Below, piece after piece: positions 35,218-44,381 of a DNA stretch of 64,000 nt. The stretch comes from Vibrio echinoideorum. Its GTDB lineage: Bacteria > Pseudomonadota > Gammaproteobacteria > Enterobacterales > Vibrionaceae. The translations under genes and the position numbers were made by a program. Location of the stretch: assembly GCF_024347455.1 (NCBI RefSeq), contig NZ_AP025483.1, positions 1,984,001-2,048,000 of the forward strand, written 5' to 3'. The first letter of the stretch is position 1; every line of letters begins with the position of its first letter. The notes beneath the pieces were generated by a model that searched no databases, was not told where the DNA came from, and saw only the letters and a list, made by a program, of their open reading frames with translations.

Positions 35218-36285
35218 TTATTGGTCCGCAAAATAGTCGACCAAGATTTTACGCCACTTTCGCGACTCACGAATCTTCAATAATGCACGGTTTATCTCTT
35301 CTTCGTACGCGTTGTTTTCCGTAATGATAAAGCCATAATTTTGCTTTTCTAATTGGTAAGGCAACACTTCCAGATCTTCAAATTGCCCGCTTATTCTGCC
35401 ATTACCAATCATATATTTGAGAACCACATCATCCGCAACAATCGCTTCCACTTCGCCTTCCTCTAAAGCCGCTAACAGTCTTGGCATATCGATATAACTC
35501 TTGTGTCGAATACCAAAACTGGTGAGTATTAAAGAAGACGTCGTTGCGACTTTTGCCCCAACGTCCACGTTCGCAAGATCATTGATGCCTTTAATCTGCG
35601 AAGAGCCTTGACTAAGCGTGAGCTTGCTGGCTAATACGGCAGTAATACTGGCGATGAACACCGTGGCAATTCGCCCAGTTAAGCTCTTAAACTCAAAGTA
35701 ATTGAATGGACCTCGAGTGATGAACAGCAATCCCAGTATGAAGCTTTCTAACCAACGACCCGTTCTGCTTTTCATCGAGTAGAGTTTTTCATTTTCTCCG
35801 TGTCCCAATAGGTAAAAAAACGCACCTATTAAGCCGGAGATAAAGATGATGACACCAATGATTATCCATAAGGCGGGGTTTAAGAATATGGAATGTAGGG
35901 AGTGAAGATAACCTTGCTTCTTAACGGCGATCGCGAGATGAGTTTCGTAAAAGGAGTGGGAAAAGTCAGCGAACAACTCACGTTCTGGAGTGATTGAAAT
36001 GCAGGATACACCGATGTCGATTTGCTCTGTTTCAATGGAATTGAGTAAGTCATCCAAGCGATGAGTCTCTATCGTAAACTCAACCTCCATTTCCTTCGCT
36101 ATCTGCTCCCAAAGCTCGATACTCAGGCCATTCCATTCACCTTCCATAGAACTAATTACAAAAGGCGGACAAGGGTATACACCGACTTTAAGGGGAGAAG
36201 AAGAAGCAAAAGCACTGAAGAATAGAAAAAGAGAAACGATTGAAGTGACACTGTATCGGAGTGTCAATTTGAAGAATTTGTGCAT
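35218..36285 (-). CDS. GluR0-like ligand-gated channel/substrate-binding protein
   Basis: A 355-residue protein with signal peptide (SAFA, then SSSPLKVGVYPCPPF). It has a solute-binding lobe (about 31-125), membrane helix (about 138-160), re-entrant/pore region (about 178-204), membrane helix (about 205-224), then the second binding lobe (IKGINDLANVDVGAKVATTSS to the end). This is the order of bacterial ionotropic glutamate receptors. The pore segment reads LLFITRGPFNYFEFKSLTGR and lacks the potassium filter TVGYG, so ion selectivity, or channel function itself, is uncertain. GGAGG before the ATG at 36285 sets the start. Confidence 0.75.
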   Translation of the reverse strand: MHKFFKLTLRYSVTSIVSLFLFFSAFASSSPLKVGVYPCPPFVISSMEGEWNGLSIELWEQIAKEMEVEFTIETHRLDDLLNSIETEQIDIGVSCISITPERELFADFSHSFYETHLAIAVKKQGYLHSLHSIFLNPALWIIIGVIIFISGLIGAFFYLLGHGENEKLYSMKSRTGRWLESFILGLLFITRGPFNYFEFKSLTGRIATVFIASITAVLASKLTLSQGSSQIKGINDLANVDVGAKVATTSSLILTSFGIRHKSYIDMPRLLAALEEGEVEAIVADDVVLKYMIGNGRISGQFEDLEVLPYQLEKQNYGFIITENNAYEEEINRALLKIRESRKWRKILVDYFADQ

Positions 36286-36496
36286 CAGCAGCCCTCCGGA
36301 AGAAGACAGCAATGAATTGAATACGAAGGCTCGACTAATGACACACATCAGCGCGATCAGAAGTGAAGAAAGTTTATGATAAATTCAGTACTGCCCTAGC
36401 TTTAATAGTTATTACCTTAACTATAGAAAACCTCTATTTATTGTGCAAAAGAATGGGCGTAACAAACTAACGGCATAGGAAATCTCGGATCGATAA

Positions 36497-36916
36497 CTAG
36501 TGAGATGACATGAACTGGCTTTGTGCCGATGAACACAACTTTCCGCACTGCGTAATTTGGCTTTCTAAGAAATAGATATTTCGTCTGCTTTTGACCCATC
36601 GTGCGCGAACTTCCAGTTCTTGACCAATCGAAATTGGATGATGGAAACGAGACGTTAAGCTGACCGTCATGGCAGTGATGTTATTTTGGAACAAGCAATG
36701 CAGCATCGCGCTGTCGTGTAACGCGGTGACAATGCCACCCTGCATGATGCCATCGTAGCCCTCAGCTTTATCTGTTGGTACAATCTTGGCCCTGGTTTTA
36801 TATTTAGCTAAAGCCTCGTGCTCACTAACGGCTTCAAAACAAATCAGGCTGTCTGAAAAGAAGCCTTGGCTGCACACTTGGCAACGCCGATGGTTGTGAG
36901 GAATGAAAACCTTCAT
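36497..36916 (-). CDS. PaaI-like hotdog-fold thioesterase
   Basis: A 139-residue hotdog protein with the active-site region GYDGIMQGGIVTALHDSAML and the later strand MTVSLTSRFHHPISIGQEL. The N-terminus carries CQVCSQGFF, seen in a subgroup with a short Cys-rich lead. Likely acyl-CoA hydrolase; substrate unknown. Start supported by AAAGG upstream. It is divergent from the DUF134 gene with a 36-base gap, so the two promoters overlap. Confidence 0.8.
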   Translation of the reverse strand: MKVFIPHNHRRCQVCSQGFFSDSLICFEAVSEHEALAKYKTRAKIVPTDKAEGYDGIMQGGIVTALHDSAMLHCLFQNNITAMTVSLTSRFHHPISIGQELEVRARWVKSRRNIYFLESQITQCGKLCSSAQSQFMSSH

Positions 36917-36952
36917 ACTTACCTTTTAACCTTTAATACTTAGAGATTGTAT

Positions 36953-37231
36953 ATGGCTCGACCAAAAAAACATCGCCAGTTATGCACCCGAGCGGCTTAC
37001 TCTTGTTTTAAGCCTAATGGCGTTCCTATGGACGAGCTTCATAAAGAAGAATTGCTATTAGAAGAATTGGAAGCACTGCGATTGGCTGATCAAGAAGGAC
37101 TGAGCCAACTTGAAGCCGCTGAACAAATGCAGGTGTCTCGCCAAACGTTCGGCAACATCATTAAACGTGCACGAACCAAGGTCGCCAAGTGCATCGTCAA
37201 CGGCCACGCGTTAGTGATTCAAGGCTCATAG
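36953..37231 (+). CDS. DUF134 helix-turn-helix protein
   Basis: A 92-residue DNA-binding protein of the DUF134 family: MARPKKHRQLC at the start, LLLEELEALRLADQEGLSQL, and a sigma-like HTH (LEAAEQMQVSRQTFGNIIKR). DUF134 genes are often next to NifX/NifB-like iron-molybdenum-cluster proteins, as here. It probably binds the TTATTGGCAT palindrome at 37991. The ATG at 36953 is preferred over a TTG at 36947. Confidence 0.85.
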   Translation: MARPKKHRQLCTRAAYSCFKPNGVPMDELHKEELLLEELEALRLADQEGLSQLEAAEQMQVSRQTFGNIIKRARTKVAKCIVNGHALVIQGS

Positions 37232-37274
37232 TTCGAAGCTTTAACGTTGCTTGTCGAGAGACCCCTAAAGAGCC

Positions 37275-37472
37275 TTAACTTGATGGTTCAGAGATTTGAT
37301 ATAGCTTTCGGCTATGCCCTTCACATACGTCTTTGCAATTACATTCACGCTCAATATCTATCTGCGCCAACCCTCCACAACTGCCTTTAATTGGTTGGCG
37401 TGAGAAAATCACACCGATCGCCATCAACGTAACGATTCCAATGAAGCCTAATAGTGTTAGTAGGAATGTCAT
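37275..37472 (-). CDS. NqrM-like membrane protein with four cysteines
   Basis: A 65-residue protein with one N-terminal membrane helix, then IKGSCGGL, ECNCKDVCEG: cysteines at 32, 44, 46 and 50. This pattern is that of NqrM (DUF539), needed to deliver or insert iron for the Na+-NQR complex. NqrM is normally encoded next to nqrF, so this is either a paralogue or a relocated gene. Its ATG overlaps the stop of the NifX-like gene by four bases, implying translational coupling. Confidence 0.8.
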   Translation of the reverse strand: MTFLLTLLGFIGIVTLMAIGVIFSRQPIKGSCGGLAQIDIERECNCKDVCEGHSRKLYQISEPSS

Positions 37473-37945
37473 TTACGACACCCTCGTATAACGCCTAGTT
37501 GATTCGGTTGTGACGTAAAAATCGCGGCGCCTTTCTTGCGCCCTTCCTCACCGCATCCTTTATTATTGCAACCTCTCTGACTGTGTCCTTTTTTACTGTG
37601 ACAAACGTTGCGAGGCTCTCGACCATAATCTAAATCGGTCACTTCTTGCAGATTATCAAAATCCAAAGCTCCGATTTCCACCTTCCTTGTTGTTGCCAAC
37701 ACTCTAATATTGTTATTGAACAAGTGCGCCAGCATCCTCTTTCCTATGTGACGGACAACGACAGCCTGCACGTCGTAAGAACGGAGGACTGAAATCCATT
37801 GCTTCTTTTTATTGCAAGACGAGTCGGACTCAACCAAAGGAACCATCTGCTTTATTTGTCGTTGGTCATCCACAATCGCTATCTGTGGTGAACGAGCAAA
37901 ATGGTTGCCGACATGAAGATTAAGACAAGGTACTGCGTATAACAT
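37469..37945 (-). CDS. NifX/NifB-type iron-molybdenum-cluster-binding-like protein
   Basis: A 158-residue protein with the dinitrogenase FeMo-cofactor-binding fold: VGNHFARSPQIAIVDD, then VLRSYDVQAVVVRHIGKRML and IRVLATTRKVEIG. The C-terminus is rich in Cys, His and basic residues (VCHSKKGHSQRGCNNKGC), a likely metal or cluster site. No nitrogenase genes are in view, so a general iron-sulfur role is more likely. It is transcribed with the NqrM-like gene, and the TTATTGGCAT palindrome lies 46 bases upstream. Confidence 0.8.
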   Translation of the reverse strand: MLYAVPCLNLHVGNHFARSPQIAIVDDQRQIKQMVPLVESDSSCNKKKQWISVLRSYDVQAVVVRHIGKRMLAHLFNNNIRVLATTRKVEIGALDFDNLQEVTDLDYGREPRNVCHSKKGHSQRGCNNKGCGEEGRKKGAAIFTSQPNQLGVIRGCRK

Positions 37946-37990
37946 GGTAACTCCCTGTTATTGGTGATCAGGCGTTCAGCATACTCCTCA

Positions 37991-38010
37991 TTATTGGCAT
38001 ATGCCAATAA
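37991..38010. promoter_or_regulatory. 20-base palindrome, candidate DUF134 operator
   Basis: TTATTGGCAT followed by its complement ATGCCAATAA, a perfect palindrome upstream of the NifX-like/NqrM-like operon. Confidence 0.7.
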
Positions 38011-38163
38011 CTGTAATGTGAAAAATTAGATTTACTGTTTGTAGAGATCCTAACGATGAATAGGCAAAATCTAATAAAACATCGGATATCAATTGAATAC
38101 AGCGGTTAAACTCTGAACAATCACTAAGTATGAAAATCTGACACGCACACGAGGAAAATCACT

Positions 38164-39012
38164 ATCTCATCAACAATTCTTTGGGTGGTTGGCACACTGA
38201 TATCATTCAGTTTGATGGCCGTTGGTGCGCGAGAGCTCAGTGGCAACATCAGTACTTATCAAGTGTTACTTGTTCGAAGTGTCATTGGTTTATGCGTCGT
38301 GTCATTTTTGATCTTCGCGTCTAAGCAAAAGGAGCTGTTTTCTACGAACCGACTCCCCTTGCATAGCCTGCGTAATGTCTTTCACTTTGGTGGGCAATTT
38401 GGCTGGTTTGTTGGAATTGGGCTACTTCCTTTGTCGGAAGTGTTTGCGCTTGAGTTCACCGTTCCACTATGGACGGCACTATTGGCAAGTCTCTTTCTGG
38501 GGGAAAGCCTCACACTAAAGAAAATGACGGCTATCGCATTAGGGTTGTTGGGCGTTGTTATCATTGTTCAACCCACACAAGACGTCATAAGTGTTGGGGC
38601 GATTATCGTGCTGTGCGCTGCATTTTGTTACTCCGTAGCGCATACCTCGACTAAATCGTTAGCCAGTACAGAGGCTCCGCTGACGATCCTGTTCTACATG
38701 TGCTTAATTCAACTGCCCATAGACTTGGTTCTCTCTTGGCAAACATGCAAAACGCCATCAGCGTTAGAATCGGTTTGGTTATTGGTCGTCGCCCTTTCGG
38801 CACTCTCCGCTCACTATTGTTTGACCAAAGCCATGAAGAACGCCGAAGTCACGTTGGTGATGATACTCGATTTCTTCCGCCTACCAGCTATCGCCGTTGT
38901 CGGCATTCTGCTGTATGACGAGCCATTAACGCCCGCGCTCATCATTGGTGGCGTGGTTATGCTGTTCGGGAACCTGTTAGTTACCTATAAAAGCAATCGC
39001 CGCAATCAATAG
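38164..39012 (+). CDS. EamA/DMT transporter, ATC at the best start position
   Basis: A 282-residue protein with about ten membrane helices and two EamA repeats (SFSLMAVGARELSGN, FALEFTVPLWTALLAS, GVVIIVQP, VTLVMILDFFRLPAIAVVG). GAGGA at 38151 points with ideal eight-base spacing to an ATC at 38164, giving SSTILWVVGTLISF as the first helix. The only usable standard start downstream, GTG at 38185, has no ribosome site and cuts that helix. Either ATC is used, or the start codon has been mutated. Likely a metabolite exporter. Confidence 0.7.
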   Translation: MSSTILWVVGTLISFSLMAVGARELSGNISTYQVLLVRSVIGLCVVSFLIFASKQKELFSTNRLPLHSLRNVFHFGGQFGWFVGIGLLPLSEVFALEFTVPLWTALLASLFLGESLTLKKMTAIALGLLGVVIIVQPTQDVISVGAIIVLCAAFCYSVAHTSTKSLASTEAPLTILFYMCLIQLPIDLVLSWQTCKTPSALESVWLLVVALSALSAHYCLTKAMKNAEVTLVMILDFFRLPAIAVVGILLYDEPLTPALIIGGVVMLFGNLLVTYKSNRRNQ

Positions 39013-39176
39013 CAAGAGACCTCGCAATCGCAAAACCATAGTTTTATCTATCCGTAATCCGATTAACAAGAATAACACAGCCATGTCGCGAAATGCACAT
39101 TTTCAACGCTGGGTTCCTTTATTATCTCCTACATCAACAGCGCACTTAACTCGCTAACTAATGTAGAGGTTACATC

Positions 39177-40412
39177 ATGAAAAAATTAATCCTAGCCGCA
39201 ATAATCGCATCACTATCAACTGGTGTAAGCGCATCTATTGAAACATTAGATTGGCATGAATTTGCTTCACCAGAAGCGCAGAAGTTCGCACAAGAAACCC
39301 TTGTGTTAGACTTTTATGCCTCTCCTAGCGCTGTTGGCTTCACTGAAGATTCTGATGTTGCTCGCTATATCGACCTTGCTCATGAGCGTGGCATAACAGG
39401 TGCATCAGTAACGATTGCTGCACCTCACACACCAAATATGTTGGCATTTAAATCTGAACATGCGAAGTGGACAAAAGCATCAGCGTCTGCGAAGACACCT
39501 ATTCGTTATGTTGAGAGCGTTGAAGACTTCCAACTAGCTCATGATAACGGTGAATACGCGATAATGTGGGCAAGCCAAACAACTATGCCTTTGGAAGGTG
39601 ATGCTTCAAATGTTGCAGTCATGGCTCAACACGGCATCAAAACAATGCAACTCACCTACAACGAGACAGAGCTTACAGGTTCTGGTGTTATCTCTATGAT
39701 AAACGGCGATAAATCAGGCCTAACCGAGTTTGGTAAAGAAGTGATCGATGAAATGGTGAAACACGGTATCACGGTTGATCTCTCTCATACGTCTCACTAC
39801 ACAACCGAAGATATTACCGACTACATGCAGAAGCACCATAAAGGTGTGCCGGTTATCTATTCGCATTCGCCAGTTGCATCAACTTACGGCTGTAAGCCTC
39901 ATGAAACACTGACTGAAACGAAGCAGCGTATGGCAGAGAAAAACCTACAAAAGGACCACCCCGATTACCGTTTATCTGCGTGCTACCGATTAATTTCTGA
40001 TCAGCAAGCGGAGACTGTTGCCGAAATGGGCGGTGTAGTTGCAGTTACTGCGACAGAATTCATGATGGACGGCGTTTGGCCTGAAGACATCTCGCCACAA
40101 CAATTTGCAGAGATGATTGATGGTGCGGTAAAAGTAGCAGGTATTGACCACGTCGGCATCGCAACTGATGACATGATGACAACAGCGAAAGTGGTACCTT
40201 TTGCCGTTGCTAATGCTGACAAGTACGCTGATAACGGCTACATGGTGGAAGCATTCAACAAAGGCGCGACAGGCTGTGCAGAGCTGTCAAAACACATTGC
40301 AGGTGTTGTCGATACTTTATGGGAAATGGGTTACTCAAATGAAGATCTTGCTAAACTATTCGGCGGTAACTTAATGCGTGTTTACGAACAAACATGGACA
40401 CCAAAAGCTTAA
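39177..40412 (+). CDS. Exported M19-type dipeptidase homologue
   Basis: A 411-residue protein of the membrane/renal dipeptidase family (M19). Signal peptide ends VSA before SIETLDW. Conserved segments include VDLSHTSHYTT, VPVIYSHSPVAS, DHVGIATDDM and FGGNLMRVYE. The usual first metal motif (DGHND) reads LDFYASPSA, so two zinc-binding residues are missing and one metal site is probably lost. Start follows AGAGG. Activity may be altered or absent. A terminator follows. Confidence 0.8.
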   Translation: MKKLILAAIIASLSTGVSASIETLDWHEFASPEAQKFAQETLVLDFYASPSAVGFTEDSDVARYIDLAHERGITGASVTIAAPHTPNMLAFKSEHAKWTKASASAKTPIRYVESVEDFQLAHDNGEYAIMWASQTTMPLEGDASNVAVMAQHGIKTMQLTYNETELTGSGVISMINGDKSGLTEFGKEVIDEMVKHGITVDLSHTSHYTTEDITDYMQKHHKGVPVIYSHSPVASTYGCKPHETLTETKQRMAEKNLQKDHPDYRLSACYRLISDQQAETVAEMGGVVAVTATEFMMDGVWPEDISPQQFAEMIDGAVKVAGIDHVGIATDDMMTTAKVVPFAVANADKYADNGYMVEAFNKGATGCAELSKHIAGVVDTLWEMGYSNEDLAKLFGGNLMRVYEQTWTPKA

Positions 40413-40420
40413 ATTATTTT

Positions 40421-40444
40421 GCCCACAGAAATGTGGGCTTTTTT
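40421..40444 (+). terminator. Terminator after the M19 gene
   Basis: GCCCACA (40421-40427), GAAA loop, TGTGGGC (40432-40438) and six T residues. Confidence 0.92.
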
Positions 40445-40613
40445 GTCATCATTGGGCTCTAAACGATTATCGCATTGAGCCAATAGATCCTTATATCTCT
40501 CCTCTTTCCCAAGATACGCTTACTGGCTACTAGACATTGCTATTAATAGAACAGAGAGCGATGTCTAACACCCTGTATATTTCACGTTTTTGTTTTGTGA
40601 CATCTTCATAATG

Positions 40614-40937
40614 CTAGTTTAATAGAACGCTGTGACTGCCTACCTTGAACAGGATGTACGTTGAACCATCAACTTCGAACCAATTGAACGTTCCATGCTG
40701 ATTGTACGTCGTCATTGTTCTGTTTATTTTCAAGAGATATACACCAGAAGAGCCAAACAAGCAGACGCACATAACCCGAAGAAAGAAAAAAGAACCCCGC
40801 CCTAATGCAATCTTTTCATTTTCTGGCATTGCCCTGCTTTGTTGCCAGCCAAGATCACGAACCTCATCCTTCGTAAGGTTTAAGTCTAATTCTTCAATGT
40901 ATCTATCGAGCTCATCATTGTGCACTGATCCAATCAT
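40614..40937 (-). CDS. Hypothetical protein with one membrane segment
   Basis: A 107-residue protein, not recognised. The N-half is acidic and helical (NDELDRYIEELDLNLTKDEV), then a hydrophobic segment FFFLRVMCVCLFGSSGVYLL, then a short C-terminal strand-rich part. A GAGGGG ribosome site before the ATG supports it over the opposite-strand frame. Confidence 0.55.
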   Translation of the reverse strand: MIGSVHNDELDRYIEELDLNLTKDEVRDLGWQQSRAMPENEKIALGRGSFFFLRVMCVCLFGSSGVYLLKINRTMTTYNQHGTFNWFEVDGSTYILFKVGSHSVLLN

Positions 40938-41180
40938 CTTCTATCCCCTCTAGCCGTTTGATTCGTATTTTATGGCTACCCTGTGTTTAGTTAAATTAGA
41001 TAATTTATAACAGGCGTTAAGGCAAATAGAACATAATGAAGAGCAGGTTAACGAACGCCTTCCACTTCCTCACCTAGTTGCTTTATGAGGGCTAGTGAAC
41101 TTGTATGGTTGCTTCAATGATAGAGGTTCAACAACAGGAGCTTCAAGGTTAATTAAGCTCCTTACTTCTTCTTATCAATA

Positions 41181-42074
41181 CTATTTTGATAATTCTTTAC
41201 TCAAAAATTTAAAGACATATTGGATTCTCCGATTGGTTCTAAGTTCACGATGAGTCACAAGCCAAAGCTCCGTTGAGACAGCCCCCAATTCCGGCAGCAC
41301 TTTCTCTACACCATCTGCAGGTTGAACCAAGCTTTCTTGAAAAAAACCAATACCAACGCCTTGTTTGACTAACTCCCAATAGACTGTGTGATTGCTTGTC
41401 GTAACTGGAAAGCTCTCAGTGGTAAGCCTTAAACCGCGCCGATTTAACATCGAAATAATGTCTTGATAATCAGATGGGCCGATAAAAGCAGCGTGATTAA
41501 AATCAGACAAAGCTTGCGGATTATCGATTGAATCAAGATAGGAGCTTGTCGCATAAAGGTAGAAATGATCATTTCGGATCTTCTTAGCGATTAGGTCTAA
41601 CTGCTCAGGCCTGTAAGATCGGATAGCAATATCGGCCTCCCTGCGTTTCAAATCACTGCTCACGTTAGATGCGACCAATTCAATCGTAATTTTGGGTTCA
41701 ACACGCCTCAACTTCGATATGATCGCAGGCAACTCATAAACCGCCATACTCTCTGATGCACTGATGCAAACCGAACCTTCTAATAACTCTGACTTCCCAG
41801 AAGCTGCTAGGGATAAATGGGCTGCAGCATTCCCCATACTCTTTACACACTCAGCCAATTCGACACCACTTGGCGTTAACTCAAGCCCTTTACCTACACG
41901 CTCAAATAGAGCAACTTTAAGTTGCTTCTCTAATGCATTGACTTGCCGACTCAACGTTGGCTGAGAGCTATTTAAAGCCTTCGCTGCCGCTGACAAAGAA
42001 CCCAACTCAGCTGTTGCAAGAAAAGCTCTCGCATGATTCCAATCAAAATCTACCGCCTTCCAATCTATTCGCAT
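41181..42074 (-). CDS. LysR-family regulator
   Basis: A 297-residue LysR protein with helix-turn-helix GSLSAAAKALNSSQPTLSRQ and LFERVGKGLELTPSG, and an effector domain. It is divergent from a methyltransferase gene 140 bases away, a possible target. Confidence 0.88.
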   Translation of the reverse strand: MRIDWKAVDFDWNHARAFLATAELGSLSAAAKALNSSQPTLSRQVNALEKQLKVALFERVGKGLELTPSGVELAECVKSMGNAAAHLSLAASGKSELLEGSVCISASESMAVYELPAIISKLRRVEPKITIELVASNVSSDLKRREADIAIRSYRPEQLDLIAKKIRNDHFYLYATSSYLDSIDNPQALSDFNHAAFIGPSDYQDIISMLNRRGLRLTTESFPVTTSNHTVYWELVKQGVGIGFFQESLVQPADGVEKVLPELGAVSTELWLVTHRELRTNRRIQYVFKFLSKELSK

Positions 42075-42214
42075 ATGAATACCTTTTATGCATTTTCGCC
42101 TCTATCAATCCATAATAGCATCGATAGAATGTAGTTAATTTGTGAATTTCAACTCATCAAGATCCAACTCAGGCAACAGATGTATGGTTTAACAAAACTG
42201 AAAGGTGGTAGGTA

Positions 42215-42862
42215 ATGAACAAGACTGAAAACTTCTGGAATAAGGCGTCAAAAGGTTATGACAAGTCTGAGGCTCGCTTTGAATACATACATAACATGAC
42301 AAGAGAAGATGCCAAAAAGCACCTCAATGTTAGCAATGTGGTACTGGATTATGGATGTGGAACAGGCACAAAATCATGCGAGTTAGCGAGCCATGTTAAG
42401 GAAATTCATGCCATTGATATATCAGCAGAGATGGTCGAAGCAGCAAAAAATAAAGCCGCTAATAACAACATAGAAAATGTCCATTTTTCCCAAGCTACTA
42501 TCTTTGACAACGAATACGAAAACGAGTCATTTGATGTGATCTTCGCTTTCAACATGTTACACACTGTTGATAACCCCCATCATGTCGTTCAACGGATACA
42601 CGAGCTACTAAAGCCTAATGGGCTATTGATTTCGAGCACACCTTGTCTAGGGGGAAGAAAGTCTTTATTGGTTAGCATGCAGATTCATCTGGTTAGAATA
42701 CTTTCGAAGATCGGAATCATCCCCATCACGATCAAGCAATACAAAAGCTTTGATTTAGACAATTTATTAATAGAAGGTGATTTCCAGATAACGGAAGCCA
42801 AAGAGATATACAAAGGGGCATCCAGTTACTTTGCTGTCTCAAGAAAATCAAACCGCCATTAA
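42215..42862 (+). CDS. Class I SAM-dependent methyltransferase
   Basis: A 215-residue methyltransferase with the SAM-binding loop VVLDYGCGTGTKS, the acidic residue of IHAIDISAEMVE, and post-motif FDVIFAFNMLHTV. A UbiE/type-11-like member. The C-terminal part (IHLVRILSKIGIIPITIKQY) is hydrophobic, hinting at a lipid-like or membrane-bound substrate; not certain. GGTGGTAGG precedes the ATG. Confidence 0.82.
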   Translation: MNKTENFWNKASKGYDKSEARFEYIHNMTREDAKKHLNVSNVVLDYGCGTGTKSCELASHVKEIHAIDISAEMVEAAKNKAANNNIENVHFSQATIFDNEYENESFDVIFAFNMLHTVDNPHHVVQRIHELLKPNGLLISSTPCLGGRKSLLVSMQIHLVRILSKIGIIPITIKQYKSFDLDNLLIEGDFQITEAKEIYKGASSYFAVSRKSNRH

Positions 42863-43072
42863 TTAGAGCTAAGAAATACACTGATTATTCAGAGTTAGAA
42901 TCCCATCGGCTATAAAGTGAATACGCCCCGTCGGTATTATTGATTTACAAAAGAGCATCAAAACCGTTAAAGAAAAGTACCGACAAGCGATACAATACTG
43001 GAATTACGAGATTGCAGCGCAGCAGCCCCTTTATAGAAATCTCATTCACAGAAAACATTAAAGTAGCCAGAC

Positions 43073-43576
43073 ATGTCTAAAGATCCCGGTTTCACCACAG
43101 AGTACATCCTCGACAAGACGTTTTTCACAGAGTGTTATGATCAAACTAGCCTTCCAACTCAATTTCCAAAAGCCTATTTAAAAGGAATACTGTTTCTTAT
43201 TTTTGGTGTGGTTTTATTAGAGTTTGAACTACTACCTAACGGTTACGTTGGCTGGTTCTTTATTGTTTTGAGTGTGATTGAAGCGTTCAGTGTGTACTGC
43301 AAGAGAACCTGGTGGATATGGCGACAAAAAATTAGCTCAGGTGCTGGCAGCAAAGTGGTCTTTCAAGGTGACGTTAACGGTGTGAGTTATAAAAACGCTA
43401 AAAACACCAATACTATCGCTTGGACTGACATATCCCAACTGCAACAGACCGATTTAGGCTTTATCCTTCATATTGGTAAACAGCGCCAATATGTCAGTAA
43501 GTCTTGTTTAAGCGATGAAGCCATTGCGTTTATGGTTGAGCAACACGAAGCTTCTAAAGCACCTAAAGCAAATTAG
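43073..43576 (+). CDS. YcxB-like membrane protein
   Basis: A 167-residue protein with two membrane helices (about 37-55 and 60-78), then a soluble YcxB-like domain (VVFQGDVNGVSYKNA, IAWTDISQLQQTDLGFIL, KQRQYVSKSCL). The family has no known function. A terminator follows. Confidence 0.7.
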   Translation: MSKDPGFTTEYILDKTFFTECYDQTSLPTQFPKAYLKGILFLIFGVVLLEFELLPNGYVGWFFIVLSVIEAFSVYCKRTWWIWRQKISSGAGSKVVFQGDVNGVSYKNAKNTNTIAWTDISQLQQTDLGFILHIGKQRQYVSKSCLSDEAIAFMVEQHEASKAPKAN

Positions 43577-43583
43577 CATCAAT

Positions 43584-43613
43584 AAATGCCTGCCAATTTG
43601 GCAGGCATTTTTC
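43584..43613 (+). terminator. Terminator after the YcxB-like gene
   Basis: AAATGCCTGCC pairs with GGCAGGCATTT around a short AATTT loop and ends in T residues. Confidence 0.9.
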
Positions 43614-43655
43614 TATCACCTTTGATAATGCGTATGGCACAACCGGACAACAACA

Positions 43656-44381
43656 ATGAACACCATTTACCAAATCAGTGATTGTCATCTTTCAGATGAA
43701 TCCAGCTATGAGAACCTGCGGAGAGCCCTGGAATACGTCAGCAAAGACACAGCATGCAAGACCATTTTTCTGACCGGTGATATTTGTTGTAACCCAAAAC
43801 CGGGAGACTACGTTCGATTAGAAGGGTTCATTAGAGAACACATTAACGAACAATCTATTTACGCGATTGCGGGCAACCATGACGACTCTTGCTTAATGCG
43901 CACAGAGCTAAAAGGTTCGACGATTTTCGTCACAGATAAAGCAATGATCAATGAACGAAAGTTTGTATTTCTGGACTCTAGCTTCAAGCCGTTGGATACG
44001 CGTCACCCACTCGGTTCAGGGCGCATTGATAACCGTGGAATGACAAAGCTAAAACAACAGTTAAGAAAAGCCAATGACCCTATCGTGGTTGTTCACCACC
44101 CTGTCATTCCAGTCGGTGCACCGTGGATGAAAGCCATCCGTCTAGAAAACGAGGCCGATGTGATGAACGTGCTTAGCAAGTATCACGTGCGTGAGGTTAT
44201 TTGCGGCCACGGCCATAACGGGATAACGGAGACACAACAAGGCGTAACCCAATACATGGCACCTTCAACAGCCTACGGCTTTGACCACTCGATCAATAAA
44301 TACAATCGCAGCGAGAAGATTGGAATAAGTCGAATTCGTTTGTCGACTAACTCAATCGACTATCAAGCTGTGTATCTTTGA
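43656..44381 (+). CDS. Metallophosphoesterase, CpdA-like
   Basis: A 241-residue calcineurin-type phosphoesterase with all metal motifs in order: ISDCHLS, FLTGDICC, IAGNHDD, VVVHHPVIPVG and CGHGHNG. It is nearest in layout to CpdA, the 3',5'-cAMP phosphodiesterase, although Vibrio carries cpdA elsewhere, so this may be a paralogue. Cytosolic, no signal peptide. Confidence 0.82.
   Translation: MNTIYQISDCHLSDESSYENLRRALEYVSKDTACKTIFLTGDICCNPKPGDYVRLEGFIREHINEQSIYAIAGNHDDSCLMRTELKGSTIFVTDKAMINERKFVFLDSSFKPLDTRHPLGSGRIDNRGMTKLKQQLRKANDPIVVVHHPVIPVGAPWMKAIRLENEADVMNVLSKYHVREVICGHGHNGITETQQGVTQYMAPSTAYGFDHSINKYNRSEKIGISRIRLSTNSIDYQAVYL

Noticed and set aside
40702..40953. Rightward 83-codon frame opposite the gene at 40614-40937
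   Set aside because: The opposite frame has a good GAGGGG site and a more protein-like composition with a membrane helix.
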